DNA of 64,000 nucleotides from Trema orientale (GCA_002914845.1 JXTC01000018.1:26717-90716), one strand, 5' to 3'; shown: positions 1-13,700, numbered from the stretch's first letter. The notes: a model not told the origin generated them from the letters alone. Made by a program: numbers and translations.

Positions 1-68
1 TGTACTCGTGTAATTTGCTCTGTTTTGCTAAGATGAAATAATATATTTTTCCTTCATATTTCGCTTCA
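1..68 (+). repeat. 5' LTR of Copia A1 (last 68 bp)
   Basis: Identical over 68 bp to 4802-4869. It ends in CA immediately before the primer-binding site. By comparison with the 255-bp 3' LTR, about 187 bp lie outside the window. Confidence 0.95.
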
Positions 69-3000
69 TGGTATCAGAGCTCTGTCTGAACCTAAACTCC
101 CATGATGACTAAATATGGGATGGCAACCGAGAAGCAGCCAGAGGGGAGTTCGGAGGTGACATCAAGCCACGACATCTCAACACCAATCTCAGCATCAATT
201 CATATGGGAGGATCGGATAGCTCAGGAATGCCCATCACAGTTCACCGACTTAATGGAGATAATTTTCTCCAATGGTCTCAATCTGTTTTCATGTTCGTTA
301 GTGGCAAAGACAAAGATGATTATCTCACCGGTGCAGCGGCAGTCCCAAAGACAGATGACCCAAAATACAGAACATGGAAGACCGAAAACAACATGGTCAT
401 GTCATGGCTAATTAACTCCATGAACACTGACATAGGTGAGGATTTCATGTTCTATACTACCGCAAAGGACATATGGGAAGCTGTCAAAGTCTCCTACTCC
501 GATAAAGAGAATACTTCAACAATCTTTGAGATCAAAGGGAAGCTACACGATCTAAGACAAGGAGATTTATCCGTGCAGCAATACTACAACACTCTCACGC
601 GATATTGGCAGCAACTTGATATCCTGGAATCCGCTGAATGGGACTGTCCAGGAGATAATGCCAAATATCGAAAGATTGTGGAAAAAGAAAGAATTTACAA
701 GTTCTTGTTGGGGCTGAATGAAAACCTAGATGAAGTAAGAGGTCGTATAATGAGTCAACGACCATTGCCAAGTATTCGAGAGACGTTTTCTGAAGTGAGA
801 CGAGAAGCAACTCGGAAGAAAGTCATGATGGGTACACCCACAGGAACCACTATGCCCTTAGTCGAGAACTCTTCTCTTGTGGTTTGTGGATTTAATCCAC
901 AAAACCATGATAACCGAACTCGAAAGGAACGTCCGTGGTGCGATCACTGCCGCAAACTAGGACATACAAAAGACAAATGTTGGGAGATTCATGGCAAACC
1001 TGGGGATTGGAAGCCATCACGATTTCAACAAAAAAGGGAAAGCCGAGGCAATATTGCTACCACTGATGATAAACATGCAACCGACAGCACCAACAGCAGC
1101 AACGGATTTAGCAAGGAACAACTTGAAATCTTACAAAAAATGTTTGGTCAACAAAAGTCTTCTATAGTTGGTACAGGCACTATTGCACAAAAAGGTAATT
1201 TTTCAAACGCTCTTAAAGCTGAATGTGAAAGAACATGGTCATGGATTGTTGATTCGGGTGCTTCTGACCACATGACTGGAGACAAAAATTTGTTTCACTC
1301 ATTTACACCAAGTACTGGGAATTTTTCTGTAAAAATTGCAGATGGTACTCTTTCTCAAGTTACAGGAACAGGTTCTGTTATAATTTCAAAAAATTTCATT
1401 TTGAAATCTGTTCTCCTGGTACCAAAATTAAACTATAATTTGTTGTCAGTAAGCAAGCTTACAAGAGACATGAAGTGTGAAGCTAAATTCTCCACCACAT
1501 GTTGTGTTTTTCAGGATTTGAGTTCGGGAACGATGATTGGCAATGCTGAAGAGTGCACAAGACTCTATATTCTCAGAAGTAAGAATCTTTCCGAAAAATA
1601 GGCTCAAAGTGCTATTTGTGGTTCTTTAGAATGTCCTAGAATTGTTGGTTCCCTGTCTGTTTCTGATTTGAATAAAAGTGATAGTGCAGTCATGTTGTGG
1701 CACTATAGGTTGGGTCATCCGAACTTTGTTTATCTAGAAAAACTATTTCCTGATTTGTTTCGAAATAAAAGTTCTAAGAATTTCAAGTGTGAAATTTGTC
1801 AACTATCAAAACATGTCAGAAGTAGTTATGCTATCCAGTCATACAAAGCTTCACGCCCATTCACTATGATTCATAGCGATATTTGGGGACCCTCTCGAGT
1901 AAAAAATGTAACAGGTACTAGGTGGTTCGTTACCTTTATTGATGATCATTCCAGAATAACTTGGGTATATCTCATGAAAGAAAAATCTGAAGTCAGTTCA
2001 ATTTTTCAAAATTTTCACTCCATGATAAACACCCAATTTGAGACAAAGATCCAAATCTTAAGAACTGACAATGCCAAAGATTATTACAATCAAATTCTGG
2101 GAGGGTACTTAGAAAAACATGGGATAGTTCATCAAAGTTCATGTGTAGATACCCCACAACAAAATGGCGTTGCAGAAAGGAAAAACAGACACCTATTGGA
2201 AGTGGGTCGATCAATTATGTTTTCCACAAATGTTCCCAAACACTTCTGGGGCGAAGCTATTCTTACAGCCACCTATCTAATAAACCGAATGCCCTCACGT
2301 GTTCTTCACTTCAAGACACCACTTGACACTCTTGTAAGAACATTTCCTTTATCTCGCCTATTCTCAACCATTCCTTTCCGTATTTTTGGTTGTTCAGTAT
2401 TTGTCCACGATAATTCCCACAACAGAAGCAAACTTGATCCAAAATCCACTAAATGTATATTTTTGGGATATTCTCCAAACCAGAAGGGTTATAAATGTTA
2501 TTCTCCTGTTACTCGAAAATTCTATCAGACCATGGATGTTACCTTTTTCGATGATCAGCCCTATTATCCCAAAACCTCTATTCAGGGGGAGAGTGAGACA
2601 AAGGAATATCAGTTTTGGATAGATACTCTAAACACCACTACCACCACTACTACATTTCCCCTTGAGTCTAATACACAACCACAATCGTCCTCAGAGCCAC
2701 CTAAATCTCGTCTTGAGTCTGAATCTGAACCACAACAATCCGAAACACCTAAAAATCATTCTCATACACAAAGAGCCATCAATCAAGAGCTACGTGTTTA
2801 CACTAGAAGACCTCGAACTCGAGAATATAGAAACCTGTACACAACCTGAGCAGAACCAAGAGTTGGAACCGAATCTTGAATTGTCTGAACCAGGTAACAC
2901 AATTGATATCTCTACTGATGATAATGATAGCAATGATCTACATTTACCTATTGCTATAAGAAAGGGTGTGAGATCCTGTACTAAACATCCTATTGCTAAC

Positions 3001-4614
3001 TTTGTCTCCTATGAGAAGTTGTCACCGAGCTATCGCCTATTTGTGTCAACAATATCATCAGTTGAAATTCCTCGAAACTTTCTTGATGCCGTGCAACAAC
3101 CTAAATGGAGAGCTGCTATTCATGAGGAAATTATGGCACTGAGAAAAAATGATACATGGGAAATCTCAGATCTTCCACAAGGAAAACAACCAGTGGCTTG
3201 CAAATGGATCTTTACTGTCAAACATAAAGCTGATGGAAGTATAGAGAGATACAAGGCTCGGCTGGTTGCAAAGGGATTTACCCAAACATATGGTATTGAT
3301 TACCTTGAGACCTTTGCACCAGTAGCTAAGCTGAATACTGTTCGTGTACTAATCTCTATTGCAGTTAATCTGAATTGGCCATTAAATCAGCTGGATGTTA
3401 AGAATGCATTTCTTAACGGTGATCTTGAAGAAGAAGTTTACATGGAGATTCCACAGGGCGTTGAAGATTCAAGCACCATAAATAAAGTCTGCAGACTAAA
3501 GAAGTTATTGTATGGACTAAAACAATCTCCTCGAGCATGGTTTGATAAATTTACTAAGGCAGTGAAGAGACAAGGTTATTCACAAGGACAATCTGATCAT
3601 ACACTATTCTTTAAACATTCAACTGATTCAAGAATTGCTGTTTTAATAGTGTATGTAGATGATATCATTCTAACAGGAGATTATGAAGAAGAGATGATGA
3701 GTCTAAAGACGTTTCTGGCAACTGAATTTGAAATCAAGGATCTAGGAAATCTTAAGTACTTCTTAGGAATGGAAGTAGCTCGGTCTAGTCAAGGAATTGT
3801 TATATCCCAGCGAAAATATACCTTGGACTTACTTAAAGAAACTGGTATGTTGGGATGTAAACCAGCAGAGACTCCAATGGATCCAATTAACAAAGTAGGG
3901 CGAGATAAGGAAAGTCCACCTGTTGACAAAGGAAGGTATCAAAGACTGGTAGGAAGATTGATTTATCTCTCCCATACTCGTCCAGATATTAGTTTCTCAG
4001 TAAGTGTTGCAAGTCAGTTCATGAATAATCCTACTGAAGAACATTTTGATGCTGTATATCGAATTCTCAAGTATCTTAAGATGACACCAGGAAAAGGGTT
4101 ATTTTTCAAGAAAAACTCCAACAAAGGTATAGAATTATATTCAGATGCTGACTGGGCTGGTTCTATCACTGATCGGCGATCAACTTCTGGGTATCGTACT
4201 TATGTTGGGGAAATCTAGTTACTTGGCGAAGTAAAAAACAAGCTGTGGTGGCTAGGAGTAGTGCAGAAGCCGAATTTCGAACTTTGGCACAAGGAGTTTG
4301 TGAAGGCTTATGGCTGAAACGGATTCTAGAAGAACTAAAGATGCTTTTTCAAAGTCCAATGAAGATGTTATGTAACAACCAGGCTGAAATTAGCATAGCT
4401 AAAAATCCTGTCCACCATGACCGAACTAAGCATGTTGAAATTGATAGACATTTCATCAAAGAAAAAGTTGAAGAAAAAGTTATTCAGTTAGTCTACATTC
4501 CAACAAGTCAGCAAACAGCCGATGTTCTCACTAAGGCATTGTCTCGGACAAACTTTGAAGCAATGTGTTCCAAGCTGGGAATGATTGATATTTACTCCCC
4601 AGCTTGAGGGGGAG

Positions 4615-4869
4615 TGTAGGATTTCGTATTTACTCTTATCCCATTAATTATGGGATTTGTCTTTTATTGATACAGATCAGCCCTTTATAGCTAAGGATAC
4701 TGAATTTATTCAGTTTTTTATTTTTCCAGTTTTTATTTCCTTTTTAGTGGCTGATTTAGTGGGATTGTTTTTTGGCAGACTTGTAGCCTTCTCCCCCTAT
4801 ATGTACTCGTGTAATTTGCTCTGTTTTGCTAAGATGAAATAATATATTTTTCCTTCATATTTCGCTTCA
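4615..4869 (+). repeat. 3' LTR of Copia A1
   Basis: A 255-bp repeat starting TGTAGG directly after a purine tract (GAGGGGGAG) and ending TTCGCTTCA. The downstream flank is ACCCT; the matching upstream flank is outside the window, so the target duplication cannot be tested here. Confidence 0.92.
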
Positions 4870-6030
4870 ACCCTATATCCTGAATACATTTAAAGGTTTC
4901 TAGATGAATGATTGATTTATGCAAAATAGAAGAGTTTGATCACTGTTTACATGCAGAAATACCAAGCTCAAAACCAGGTGGTATTTTGGTATTGATCCAT
5001 GGTTTCTAGCTGAAACCAGCCAGATGTCAATAGCCTATTTAATCCCAAGAGAATTTATTGGATCATAAGGGATTATTTAACAAATATAAGAGGATTTAGC
5101 AGCTGGTATTGTGTAAATACCAGCAGCAGCTTCTGTTTTTCTAAAAACCAGAGGGGACAAACTCGCCACTTGGCAGAATGTTCCCCTCCCAATCATCACC
5201 TTTTATTCCTTTGTTCCCCATGCTAATGATTGTCTTAAAGCCTATAAATACTACTACATTCCTCTGCAAAAGCAGAGACATTGCAGCCCCTTTTTAGAGC
5301 ATCTTTTAATTCCAAAATACTTCAATCAACCTCTCCCTCTCTGCTCCTTGTACTGATCTGTTTTCAGCCACTAAAATTTATTTTAATTCTCTGTTTTGTT
5401 CTACCCGACAGCCCAGAAACGATTTTAGACCTCCTGTGTGTTATCTAAAAGCATGATTATACATTAAATATTCCATTCTAGTATTTTATCTACGGGCTGG
5501 ACACCTGCATTCCATCATTACATGCATGATCAACTGGGTTTTGTCACCAACGGCAGCTATAAGTTCTTTCTTCGGACTTAGTGTCCTTTAAGCTAAGTTT
5601 TCACCTCTCTTTTACTTAAAATATTGCTTTTATCTATGTATATGTTTAAAATAGCAGCTGATCATCATGGGCATGCATATACATCTTTAGTTTGATCACT
5701 AAGAGTTTATATGTCATGCTTTATACACTTAAGCTCACAATAAGTATGATCTAATTTCAGGTCAGCTTGTAAAGAGCAATATTTCTTTAACTTCATCACC
5801 ATCAATTTCTTGTTTCTACATACATGCATACACATTCCTCATTCCATCTTAAAAGAACTCTATAAATGTTGAGTCATTCAAAGGCCCCCCAACATAAGTG
5901 TTCTTGGTAATTTCAATTATTATATAGCTGATTATTTAACTTCCGCTTTTAAGTATTTTATGATCAAATTCTCTTTTAGCGTTCTAATAATCTAACCCTA
6001 ACCTTATTTTAGCTATTTTATATTATAGTC
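4870..6030. other. Intron sequence between two Copia elements, no exon recognised
   Basis: This 1.16-kb stretch separates the two Copia elements and should belong to the large intron of the sacsin-like gene. I found no sacsin-like peptide on the minus strand. A promoter-like block stands out: CTATAAATA at about 5242-5250, then a pyrimidine-rich leader (about 5330-5350). It could be a solo LTR or short relic of another retroelement, but I found no second copy in the window. Confidence 0.5.
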
Positions 6031-6240
6031 TGTTGAAAGATTTTATATGATTTGTATTTATTTATTTTATTTATCAGTATCCTTTTATTTTCTTTTTTTA
6101 GAAGATAAGATAACAATCCCTGATTTGTAGGGATTGATTCCAGATTTCATGATCTGGACCTAGGAGAGCGTTTCTCTATTTATGTACTATTCTTCTTTCA
6201 ATAAAATATAACAGAGTATGAAAAATAATCTCTGCTTTCA
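6031..6240 (+). repeat. 5' LTR of Copia A2
   Basis: A 210-bp LTR beginning TGTTGAAAGA and ending CTTTCA, followed at once by the primer-binding site. The same sequence recurs at 10541-10755. Confidence 0.95.
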
Positions 6241-9200
6241 TGGTATCAGAGCTAGCCTCTTTGATTACTAATCTAAAATGGCAAAAACAGCCATGACTGG
6301 AGCCAACCAAAAAGAAACATCCGAGGTATCCTCAGCCTCAGATCAACAGTCATCTGCTTCAGTTATTCACAGTGTTGCTGAGAGCCATTCACTTCAGATC
6401 ACACAACATAAACTCAATGGTGGAAATTTCTTGGAATGGTCTCAGTCCGTTCTACTGGTTATACAAGGAAAAGGAAGACTGGAGTATCTAACCGGTGAAG
6501 CAAAAGCACCAGAAAAAGGAAGTGCAGGTTATAAAACATGGGCATCAGAAAATTCCATGGTGATGGCCTGGTTAGTCAATTCGATGGAGCCCAGAATCGG
6601 AAGGACTTTTTTATATTACAAGACTGCGAAGGAAATATGGGACATGGCACAAGAGATATATTCAGATCTAGGAAATACTGCCCAGGTTTTTGAATTAAAA
6701 TCTGCCCTTAAAGAAAGAAAGCAAGGTGATCTCTCTGTAACTCAGTATTTTAATGACCTGACTAATCTGTGGCAAGAACTTGATTTATTTCAAGAGGTCA
6801 AATGGAACTGCGCTGAAGATGGGCAGAAATATAAGCAGATGATGGAGAAAGAAAGGGTCTTTGATTTTCTTCATGGCCTAAATAAAGAACTTGACGAAGT
6901 TAGAGGCCGTGTACTGGGGTTTAAACCTTTTCCAGGAATTAGAGAAGCCTTCGCTGAAGTAAGAAGAGAAGAAGCCAGAAAACGTGTCATGCTCGGAGGA
7001 ACAAGAAATGCAGCTCCTGAAGATTCATCCCAAAACTCGGCTCTTGTGACTAAAAGAAATTTTCCCCAGTATAATGGAGATCAGCGTGGATTTAGGAGGA
7101 ATGAACGGCCTTGGTGTGACCACTGTCAGCGCACTGGACATACTAAAGAAATCTGTTGGAAGCTACATGGCAAACCTGCTAATTGGAAGCCAAGAAGACA
7201 GGCTGATGGGCGTGGCTTTCAGGTTATCACAGAGGAAGAAAAAACAGAAAAAGGAGATTCAGTTTTTTCCAAGGAGCAGATGGAGCAACTACAGGCAATG
7301 TTCAATCGAACCCAAGTACAGTCAACGGCTCAAACAATCCCAAACTGCTCTTTAGCGCAAACAGGTGATTACCAATCTGCTTTTACAATAAAATCAGAAA
7401 CAAAAAATCCCTGGATCATTGATTCAGGTGCTTCTGATCACATGACTGGCTGTCATAGTCTTTTTTTAACATATACTCCATGTTCTGGAAATTTAAAAAT
7501 AAAAATTGCAGATGGATCTTTATCACTTGTTGCCGGAAAAGGAACTATTTTTATCTCAGAAAATATGAAATTACAGTCTGTTCTTCATGTGCCTAAACTG
7601 ACTTGTAATTTGATATCTGTTAGTAAATTGTCCAAAGACTTGAATTGTATAGCTAAGTTCTCTTCCTCTCAATGTGAGTTTCAGGATTTGTCTTCGGGGA
7701 AGACGATTGGCAATGCTAAGGAGCGTGATGGTCTGTATTTTTTTGAGGACAACCAACAAGTCGTGAATAAACAAGCTCAAGCTTTGAGCAGTGAATCTCT
7801 TCCTGTTTCTAATAAAATCATGCTATGGCATAATAGGTTAGGTCATCCCAGTTTTCCCTATTTAAAAAATTTGTTTCCATCGTTGTTCAGAAATAAAAAT
7901 ATCAATTCATTTCGTTGTGAGACATGTCAATTTGCAAAACATACAAGTGTGCCTCATCCCGTACAACTATATAAATCATCAAAACCATTTTCTCTAATTC
8001 ATAGCGATATTTGGGGTCCTTCAAGAGTTAATAACATTACTGGGGCAAGATGGTTCATAACCTTCATTGATGATCATACTCGTGCTTGCTGGGTATTCTT
8101 ATTGAAAGAAAAATCTGATGCTGAGTCAACTTTTAAACATTTTCATCAAATGATAAAAACGCAATTCCAAACACAAATTCAAATTCTTCGCACCGACAAT
8201 GGCCGTGAATACTTTAATTCCATCCTCGGACAATATTTAATAAATCATGGGATATTTCACCAAAGTTCTTGTGTCGGAAAACCTCAACAAAATGGAATTG
8301 CCGAGAGAAAAAATCGTCATCTTTTAGAAGTGGCTCGTGCAATTATGTTCAATCATCATGTTCCTAAGTTTTATTGGGGAGAAGCTGTTCTTACTGCATC
8401 ATACCTCATAAACAGATTACCGTCCAGAGTCCTCAACTTTCAAACACCTTTAAACACTCTTCTCTTGTCTTACCCTCAAACTCGTCTCTTTACTAGTCTA
8501 CCTATTAAAACTTTTGAGTGCAAAGCATTTGTCCACACTCCCCCACTTCATCGTAGTAAACTTGACCCTAAGGCCATCAAATGCATATTTCTAGGTTCCT
8601 CACCAAGTCAGAAGGGGTACAAATGTTATTTTCCTAACACAAAAAAGATGTTTGTCACCTTAGATGTAACTTTCTTTGAAGATCAAGCTTATCATCCAAA
8701 TCCTAACCTTCCGGGGGAGAAAGCTAGTGAAGATAGTCTTTGGAATTTCTCAATTCCTCTTCCAGTTGCTTCTATTCCATCTATGTCTCACTCAAAATTA
8801 CCATCCTCATCCTCCTTACCTACATCCTCATCTTCCTTACCTGCATTATCATCCTCATCCTCCTTACCTACATCCTCATCTTCCTTACCAATTATGTCAT
8901 CTCCAGAAAAGAATTTGGAAACAGAGCGAGATCCACAAGAACTCAATACTCAAAATTTCGAGCTTCGCGTTTATTCACGAAGAAAACCTGCTCCTCTAGA
9001 AGTACCTGCTATCACCATCCCGACACATTGTCAAGAGTCTGAACCGGATACAAATCACCAGTCAGAAAATCAAAATTCAGGTACATCGGATTCCTCTCTA
9101 GATAATTCTCTGCCTAATGATCTGGATATCCCAATAGCTCACAGAAAAGGAATGAGGTCATGTACACAACTCCCGCTATACAACTTTCTTTCATACCACC

Positions 9201-10246
9201 GATTGTCCCATTCATTCCAAGCTGCAACTGAGAAGTATTTAAATACAGAAGTTCCTAAGAACATTCAAGAAGCTCTTAAGTTACCCGAATGGAAGGCAGC
9301 TATACTAGAGGAGATAAGAGCACTGAAAAGTAATGAAACTTGGGATATTATTGATCTGCTGAAAGGAAAACATCCAGTTGGTTGCAAGTGGGTATTCACC
9401 ATCAAGTACAAGTCAGATGGGACAATAGAGAGACATAAGGCAAGACTAGTAGCTAAGGATTTTACTCAAATCTTTGGTGTGGATTACACAGAAACATTTG
9501 CTCCAGTAACTAAGCTTAATACCATTCGAGTTCTTCTATCTCTAGCAGTCAATCTTGATTGGCCATTATATCATATGGATGTCAAGAACACATTTCTCAA
9601 CGGAACACTTGATGAGGAAGTTTATATGGAGTTGCCTCCTGGTTTTGAAGACAATCATGAAGGAAGAAAGACTTGTAAATTGAAGAAATCACTCTATGGG
9701 CTAAAGCAATCACCAAGGGCTTGGTTCGATCGTTTCACAAAGTCGGTAAAAAGGCATGGGTACATTCAAGGACAAGCTGATCATACACTCTTCTATAAAT
9801 ACTTTGAGAATGGTAAAATTGTTATTCTAATTGTGTATGCAAATGATATCATATTGACTGGAGATCACTTAGAAGAATTAGAGCATTTGAAGAAAGTTCT
9901 TGCCAAAGAATTTGAAATCAAGGATTTGGGGCAACTAAGGTATTTCTTGGGAATGGAGGTTGCTAGAACAAGACGAAGTATCTCCATTTCACAAAAAAAA
10001 AAACACCATTGATCTCTTGAAAGAAACTGGAATGCTTGGATGCAAACCTGCAGAAACACCAATTGAGCCTAATGGCAAGCTTAAACAAAGGGAAAACAGA
10101 GATCCGGTAGACAGGGGGAGATATCAACGCTTAGTTGGAAGGTTGATTTATCTTTCGCATACTAGACCTGATATTGCATTTGCGGTAAGTGTGGTTAGTC
10201 AATACATGCATTCTCCATTCGAAGAACACTTGGAAGCAGTGTATCG

Positions 10247-10309
10247 NNNNNNNNNNNNNNNNNNNNNNNNNNNNNNNNNNNNNNNNNNNNNNNNNNNNNN
10301 NNNNNNNNN
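10247..10309. other. Assembly gap (63 N)
   Basis: A run of 63 N inside the 3' part of Copia A2. The two flanks do not look adjacent in the RNase H region, so the true gap may be longer than 63 bases. Confidence 0.99.
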
Positions 10310-10540
10310 CCGCAATTAGCATTGCTCACAATCCAGTTCATCATGATCGAACTAAGCATGTTGAGGTTGATAGGCACTTCATCAAAGAAAAGATAGAGAA
10401 GGGAGTAATTTCTATGTTGTATGTGCCAACAAAACAGCAAGTGGCAGATGTCTTTACCAAAGGGCTATCAAGACAAAATTTTGAAGATATTGTAGACAAG
10501 CTGGGAATGATCAATATCTATTCACCAGCTTGAGCGGGAG

Positions 10541-10755
10541 TGTTGAAAGATTTTATGTGATTTGTATTTATTTATTTTATTTATCAGTATCTTTTTTATT
10601 TTCTTGTTTATTAGAAGATAAGATAACAATCCCTGATTTGTAGGGATTGATTCTAGATTTTATGATCTAGACCTAAAGGACGTTTCTCTATTTATGTACT
10701 ATTCTTCTTTAAATAAAAAATAATAGAGAATAAAAAAAAATAATCTCTGCTTTCA
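10541..10755 (+). repeat. 3' LTR of Copia A2
   Basis: A 215-bp LTR, TGTTGAAAGA to CTTTCA, matching 6031-6240 with scattered substitutions and small indels in the A/T runs. It ends 38 bp from the splice donor of sacsin exon 8, so the insertion just missed the exon. Confidence 0.95.
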
Positions 10756-10793
10756 ATATCCTTGAACAATTTAAAATGGGACCTCGTAACTAC

Positions 10794-13700
10794 CTGCACA
10801 TGCTTTAGAACAGTAGAAAAAGCTGGAGGGCTCCTCAGTTGGAGTGAGCCCCAAGAGTACTCAGGAGGTATCAAATTTTTCCTCGTAAGAATAGGAGCAC
10901 AACTCCAAGCCAGGGGCCAATCCTTTGACAGGATAGCTTCACTATATGAAGTGAGCACTCTCTTGCCACCTTTCCTGCCACCAACATCTGGAAAGCCAAA
11001 TTCAGCAGGTATGCATGCTATCTTGCTAAGGTGATTACAGAAGTTATTGCCATATAGGACAGCAAAGTTTGATAAGATTGTTTCAACAACTGAGCCAGCT
11101 AATGTCCATATTTCCATTGAAACTTCGGCCTGTGAGCCGGTTGAGTAGTCAAAATCATCTAAATCACCAGATTTCACACATTCACTTCCAAGGAACTCCA
11201 TTCTTTTGGCACATTCAAGTATAACCTCTGCTTCTGTTGTAGTTCGAAGCCCAGTTTTTCTTAAAATATGAAGCCAACCATCTGTACCAAACCTTTCGCC
11301 TGGAAATTTTTTCCTCTCACCAGAAAAAACAGATGTTAATAAAGAATCACCAGGATCAAACAATTCCTTGGGCTTAGATAGATCCATGCAAAATTCATCA
11401 GCGTTCCTTACAAATTTAGTTTCCTTCAGAGCTTCAACTAATGAAGAATCTAGTTGAAGATCTTGCCAATTTGTAAAAAGATATATAAGTATATCTTCCC
11501 GCTCATCCTCGGGTTTGTCTTCAAAACCTGGTAACCCAAACCGAAGCAAAATCTGTTGATCACGCACTTCAGAGACTCCAAGTGCTACAAGTAATGAAAA
11601 TTCAGTTGAATCCGTGGAATAAGCAAGGCAGCGCTCATCATTGGGTTTAAGAAATGAATTTGAAGAGATCATACAGTGATCATTTCCATGCAATCTTGTG
11701 TACGACCCCAAAACTGTTTTATATATAGAAAGAGAACGCAAAACTTCAAGTTCTTCCGTTCGATAACTAGAACCATTAGACAAGTAATCATTAGCAAAAA
11801 GTGCAAGAAGTTCATCTCGATTTGAAGCTGCAAAAGAAGACAATTCAGGAAAATAGCCAGCATTTTTAGCTGCAACCAGTTTGGAAGCAATAACTTGACC
11901 CAATGATTGATTAGAACTAGGTAAACAATTGCATGGAGCAGCACAGTCCATAAAGGCTATATCAAAAATTGGGATGTGGCATTGATTCAACAATGGTAAC
12001 AACCAAGGGTATCTGTTTTTGGCCACTTCAAAAGCTGAAATAAAAGATTGAACTGATTCAGATTCAGAAGTAAAACTACTTCCTGTTGCATCATCTGTCT
12101 CCAAGGCACCTTCTACTAAGCCGAAATTGGTAAGAGCAGGTGGAACGAAGACCAAGTTACGCTCCTTAACACGACAGAGGATTGGCCTACCAAGGAAAGC
12201 AGGAATTATGGGCCAATCAGAAAAAAGTAAGAGGTCTTCCAAAGAACCACCAAAATTTTTCCAAAAGAGTCTTATCCATTCAGGGGAAGGACCTCCTTCA
12301 CCACCTGAACCTGATATATTCTCCCATGAAAACCAAGGAGCAATATTTGAGCCCATTACATGACTCACCCACTTTTCATGAAAGAGCAGCCTCATATGAC
12401 TAGCCAGTAAATGCAGAGTGAAATTCTGCAGCTTCAATAATGTTTGCATTGAGCCATTTGAAAAGATATCAGCCAAGGTTGATCTGTCCAATATTTTGGG
12501 GTGCATAAACTTAGCACCTAAAGGTTTCATCAGTATTTGTTGCTCCTGATTCCCCACCCAAAGTTCGGTAATCCCCAACTTTGTTAAATGGTTTGTGGCA
12601 GTTGGACATGGTAAACCTTTGAGTTCAGTTTCAATTAAAACAAGGTTCTGGTCCATGTATCCATATCTGCTGTTACTGCTACCTGCATCAGTTCTCCCAT
12701 GTGTCAAGGGCCCTCCAGTCCTACCAATATCCTCAACAACTCCCCGGCCAAAATCAAATAAAGCCTTCCCCAAACTTGTCACCATTTCAATGGCATCTCC
12801 AGAACTCGTTGAATGAGTGGACAATGCAGGAAAATTATGATTATTGGTGTCCGAAACAGAACTCTCAACACGATTCTCCCTGTATATTGAATTGTTGTTG
12901 GTGTGGTCAATTGATGATGAATTTCCAATTGAAATGCCCGGTTGCCCAATCTGAATATCAGACAAACAGTACTCAAGAACATCCAGATATGTATCAACTG
13001 ATCGTAGAACAATAGATGTTTTAGAAACTCTTAGAAGATCCCGGACCATTTTAGGTTTCACTTCTCGTACTGAAATCCCCACAGCTTGGATTTCAGTCAC
13101 CAACTCCCATGGCACTGAAAATACTGGGTAATGCTCCTTGACAAAGCCACAAACAGTGGCTGGGAGCAGATTACCACCCACCCCATTACCTGGTTGTGAA
13201 AGAAACATACCTTCCTCAGCCTTGACTAAATTTCCAGAATAGAGCTGCCAGAGTGGAAGGTCAACAGCACGAGCATAGAAAGGCTTTATTACCTGCTCAA
13301 TTATGCAGTCCCAATCAGCCTTAAGAATTTCTGCTGGAGTTGAATGACTGACATTACCAGGTTGACTGATCAGATCATGGCCATAACTCCTTGGCCAAAA
13401 GGAATAAATCTGATCCCCATAGGCTTTCAACAAGAGGCTAAGTGCACGTCCCACACTTGACTCAATTGCAGAACTTGAATGCTCTCGTCTTAACCTCTGG
13501 ATCTCCACTACCAACTCAACATAGGAATCACGAACACAAGACATCAGCTCTGTGTTCCAAGCTTCAACTAATTGATTACCAGCATCAGTCCATGCCTCTG
13601 TTGAGGCTTCTTTGTCTTGGTATTTAAAGAGATGACGACCACTGTTGTGACAAACGACGAAACATCCTAGTACAGTGACAGGTAACTTTATGCCACCAGA

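Larger units (their letters stand above)
1..4869 (+). mobile_element. Copia LTR retrotransposon A1, 5' LTR cut by the window edge
   Basis: A Ty1/Copia element lying in the last visible intron of the sacsin-like gene, in the opposite orientation to it. Parts in order are the end of the 5' LTR, a tRNA-iMet type primer site (TGGTATCAGAGC at 69-80), Gag with a CCHC-type knuckle (about 100-1000), protease with the DSGASDH motif (about 1250), GAG-pre and integrase (about 1680-2600), reverse transcriptase with YVDD (about 3100-3900), RNase H (about 4130-4600), a purine tract and the 3' LTR. The order protease-integrase-RT is what defines Copia. The coding region is broken in roughly three places. 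The 68 bp of 5' LTR that can be seen match the 3' LTR exactly, which suggests a recent insertion. The Gag resembles those of elements A2 and B in this window, so they are one related group; I do not assign a named lineage. Confidence 0.93.
6031..10755 (+). mobile_element. Copia LTR retrotransposon A2, complete in outline
   Basis: A 4.7-kb Ty1/Copia element with LTRs at both ends, in the same intron and the same orientation as A1. Parts are the 5' LTR, primer site TGGTATCAGAGC (6241-6252), Gag with zinc knuckle (about 6280-7180), protease with DSGASDH (about 7420), integrase (about 7810-8700), a serine/proline-rich low-complexity linker (about 8770-8900), RT (about 9250-10000), RNase H and the 3' LTR. 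Most of the coding region is one long frame; about one break is visible, plus a 63-base assembly gap in the 3' part. The two LTRs differ by small substitutions and indels, roughly 8% by eye, so it is older than A1, probably a few million years. The 5-bp flanks (TAGTC and ATATC) do not match. Confidence 0.95.

Noticed and set aside
10692-10793. Sacsin-like protein continuing into the Copia LTR (a fusion C-terminus)
   Set aside because: The frame is open past 10794, but a strong donor (CAG then GTAGTT) lies exactly where the family similarity ends.
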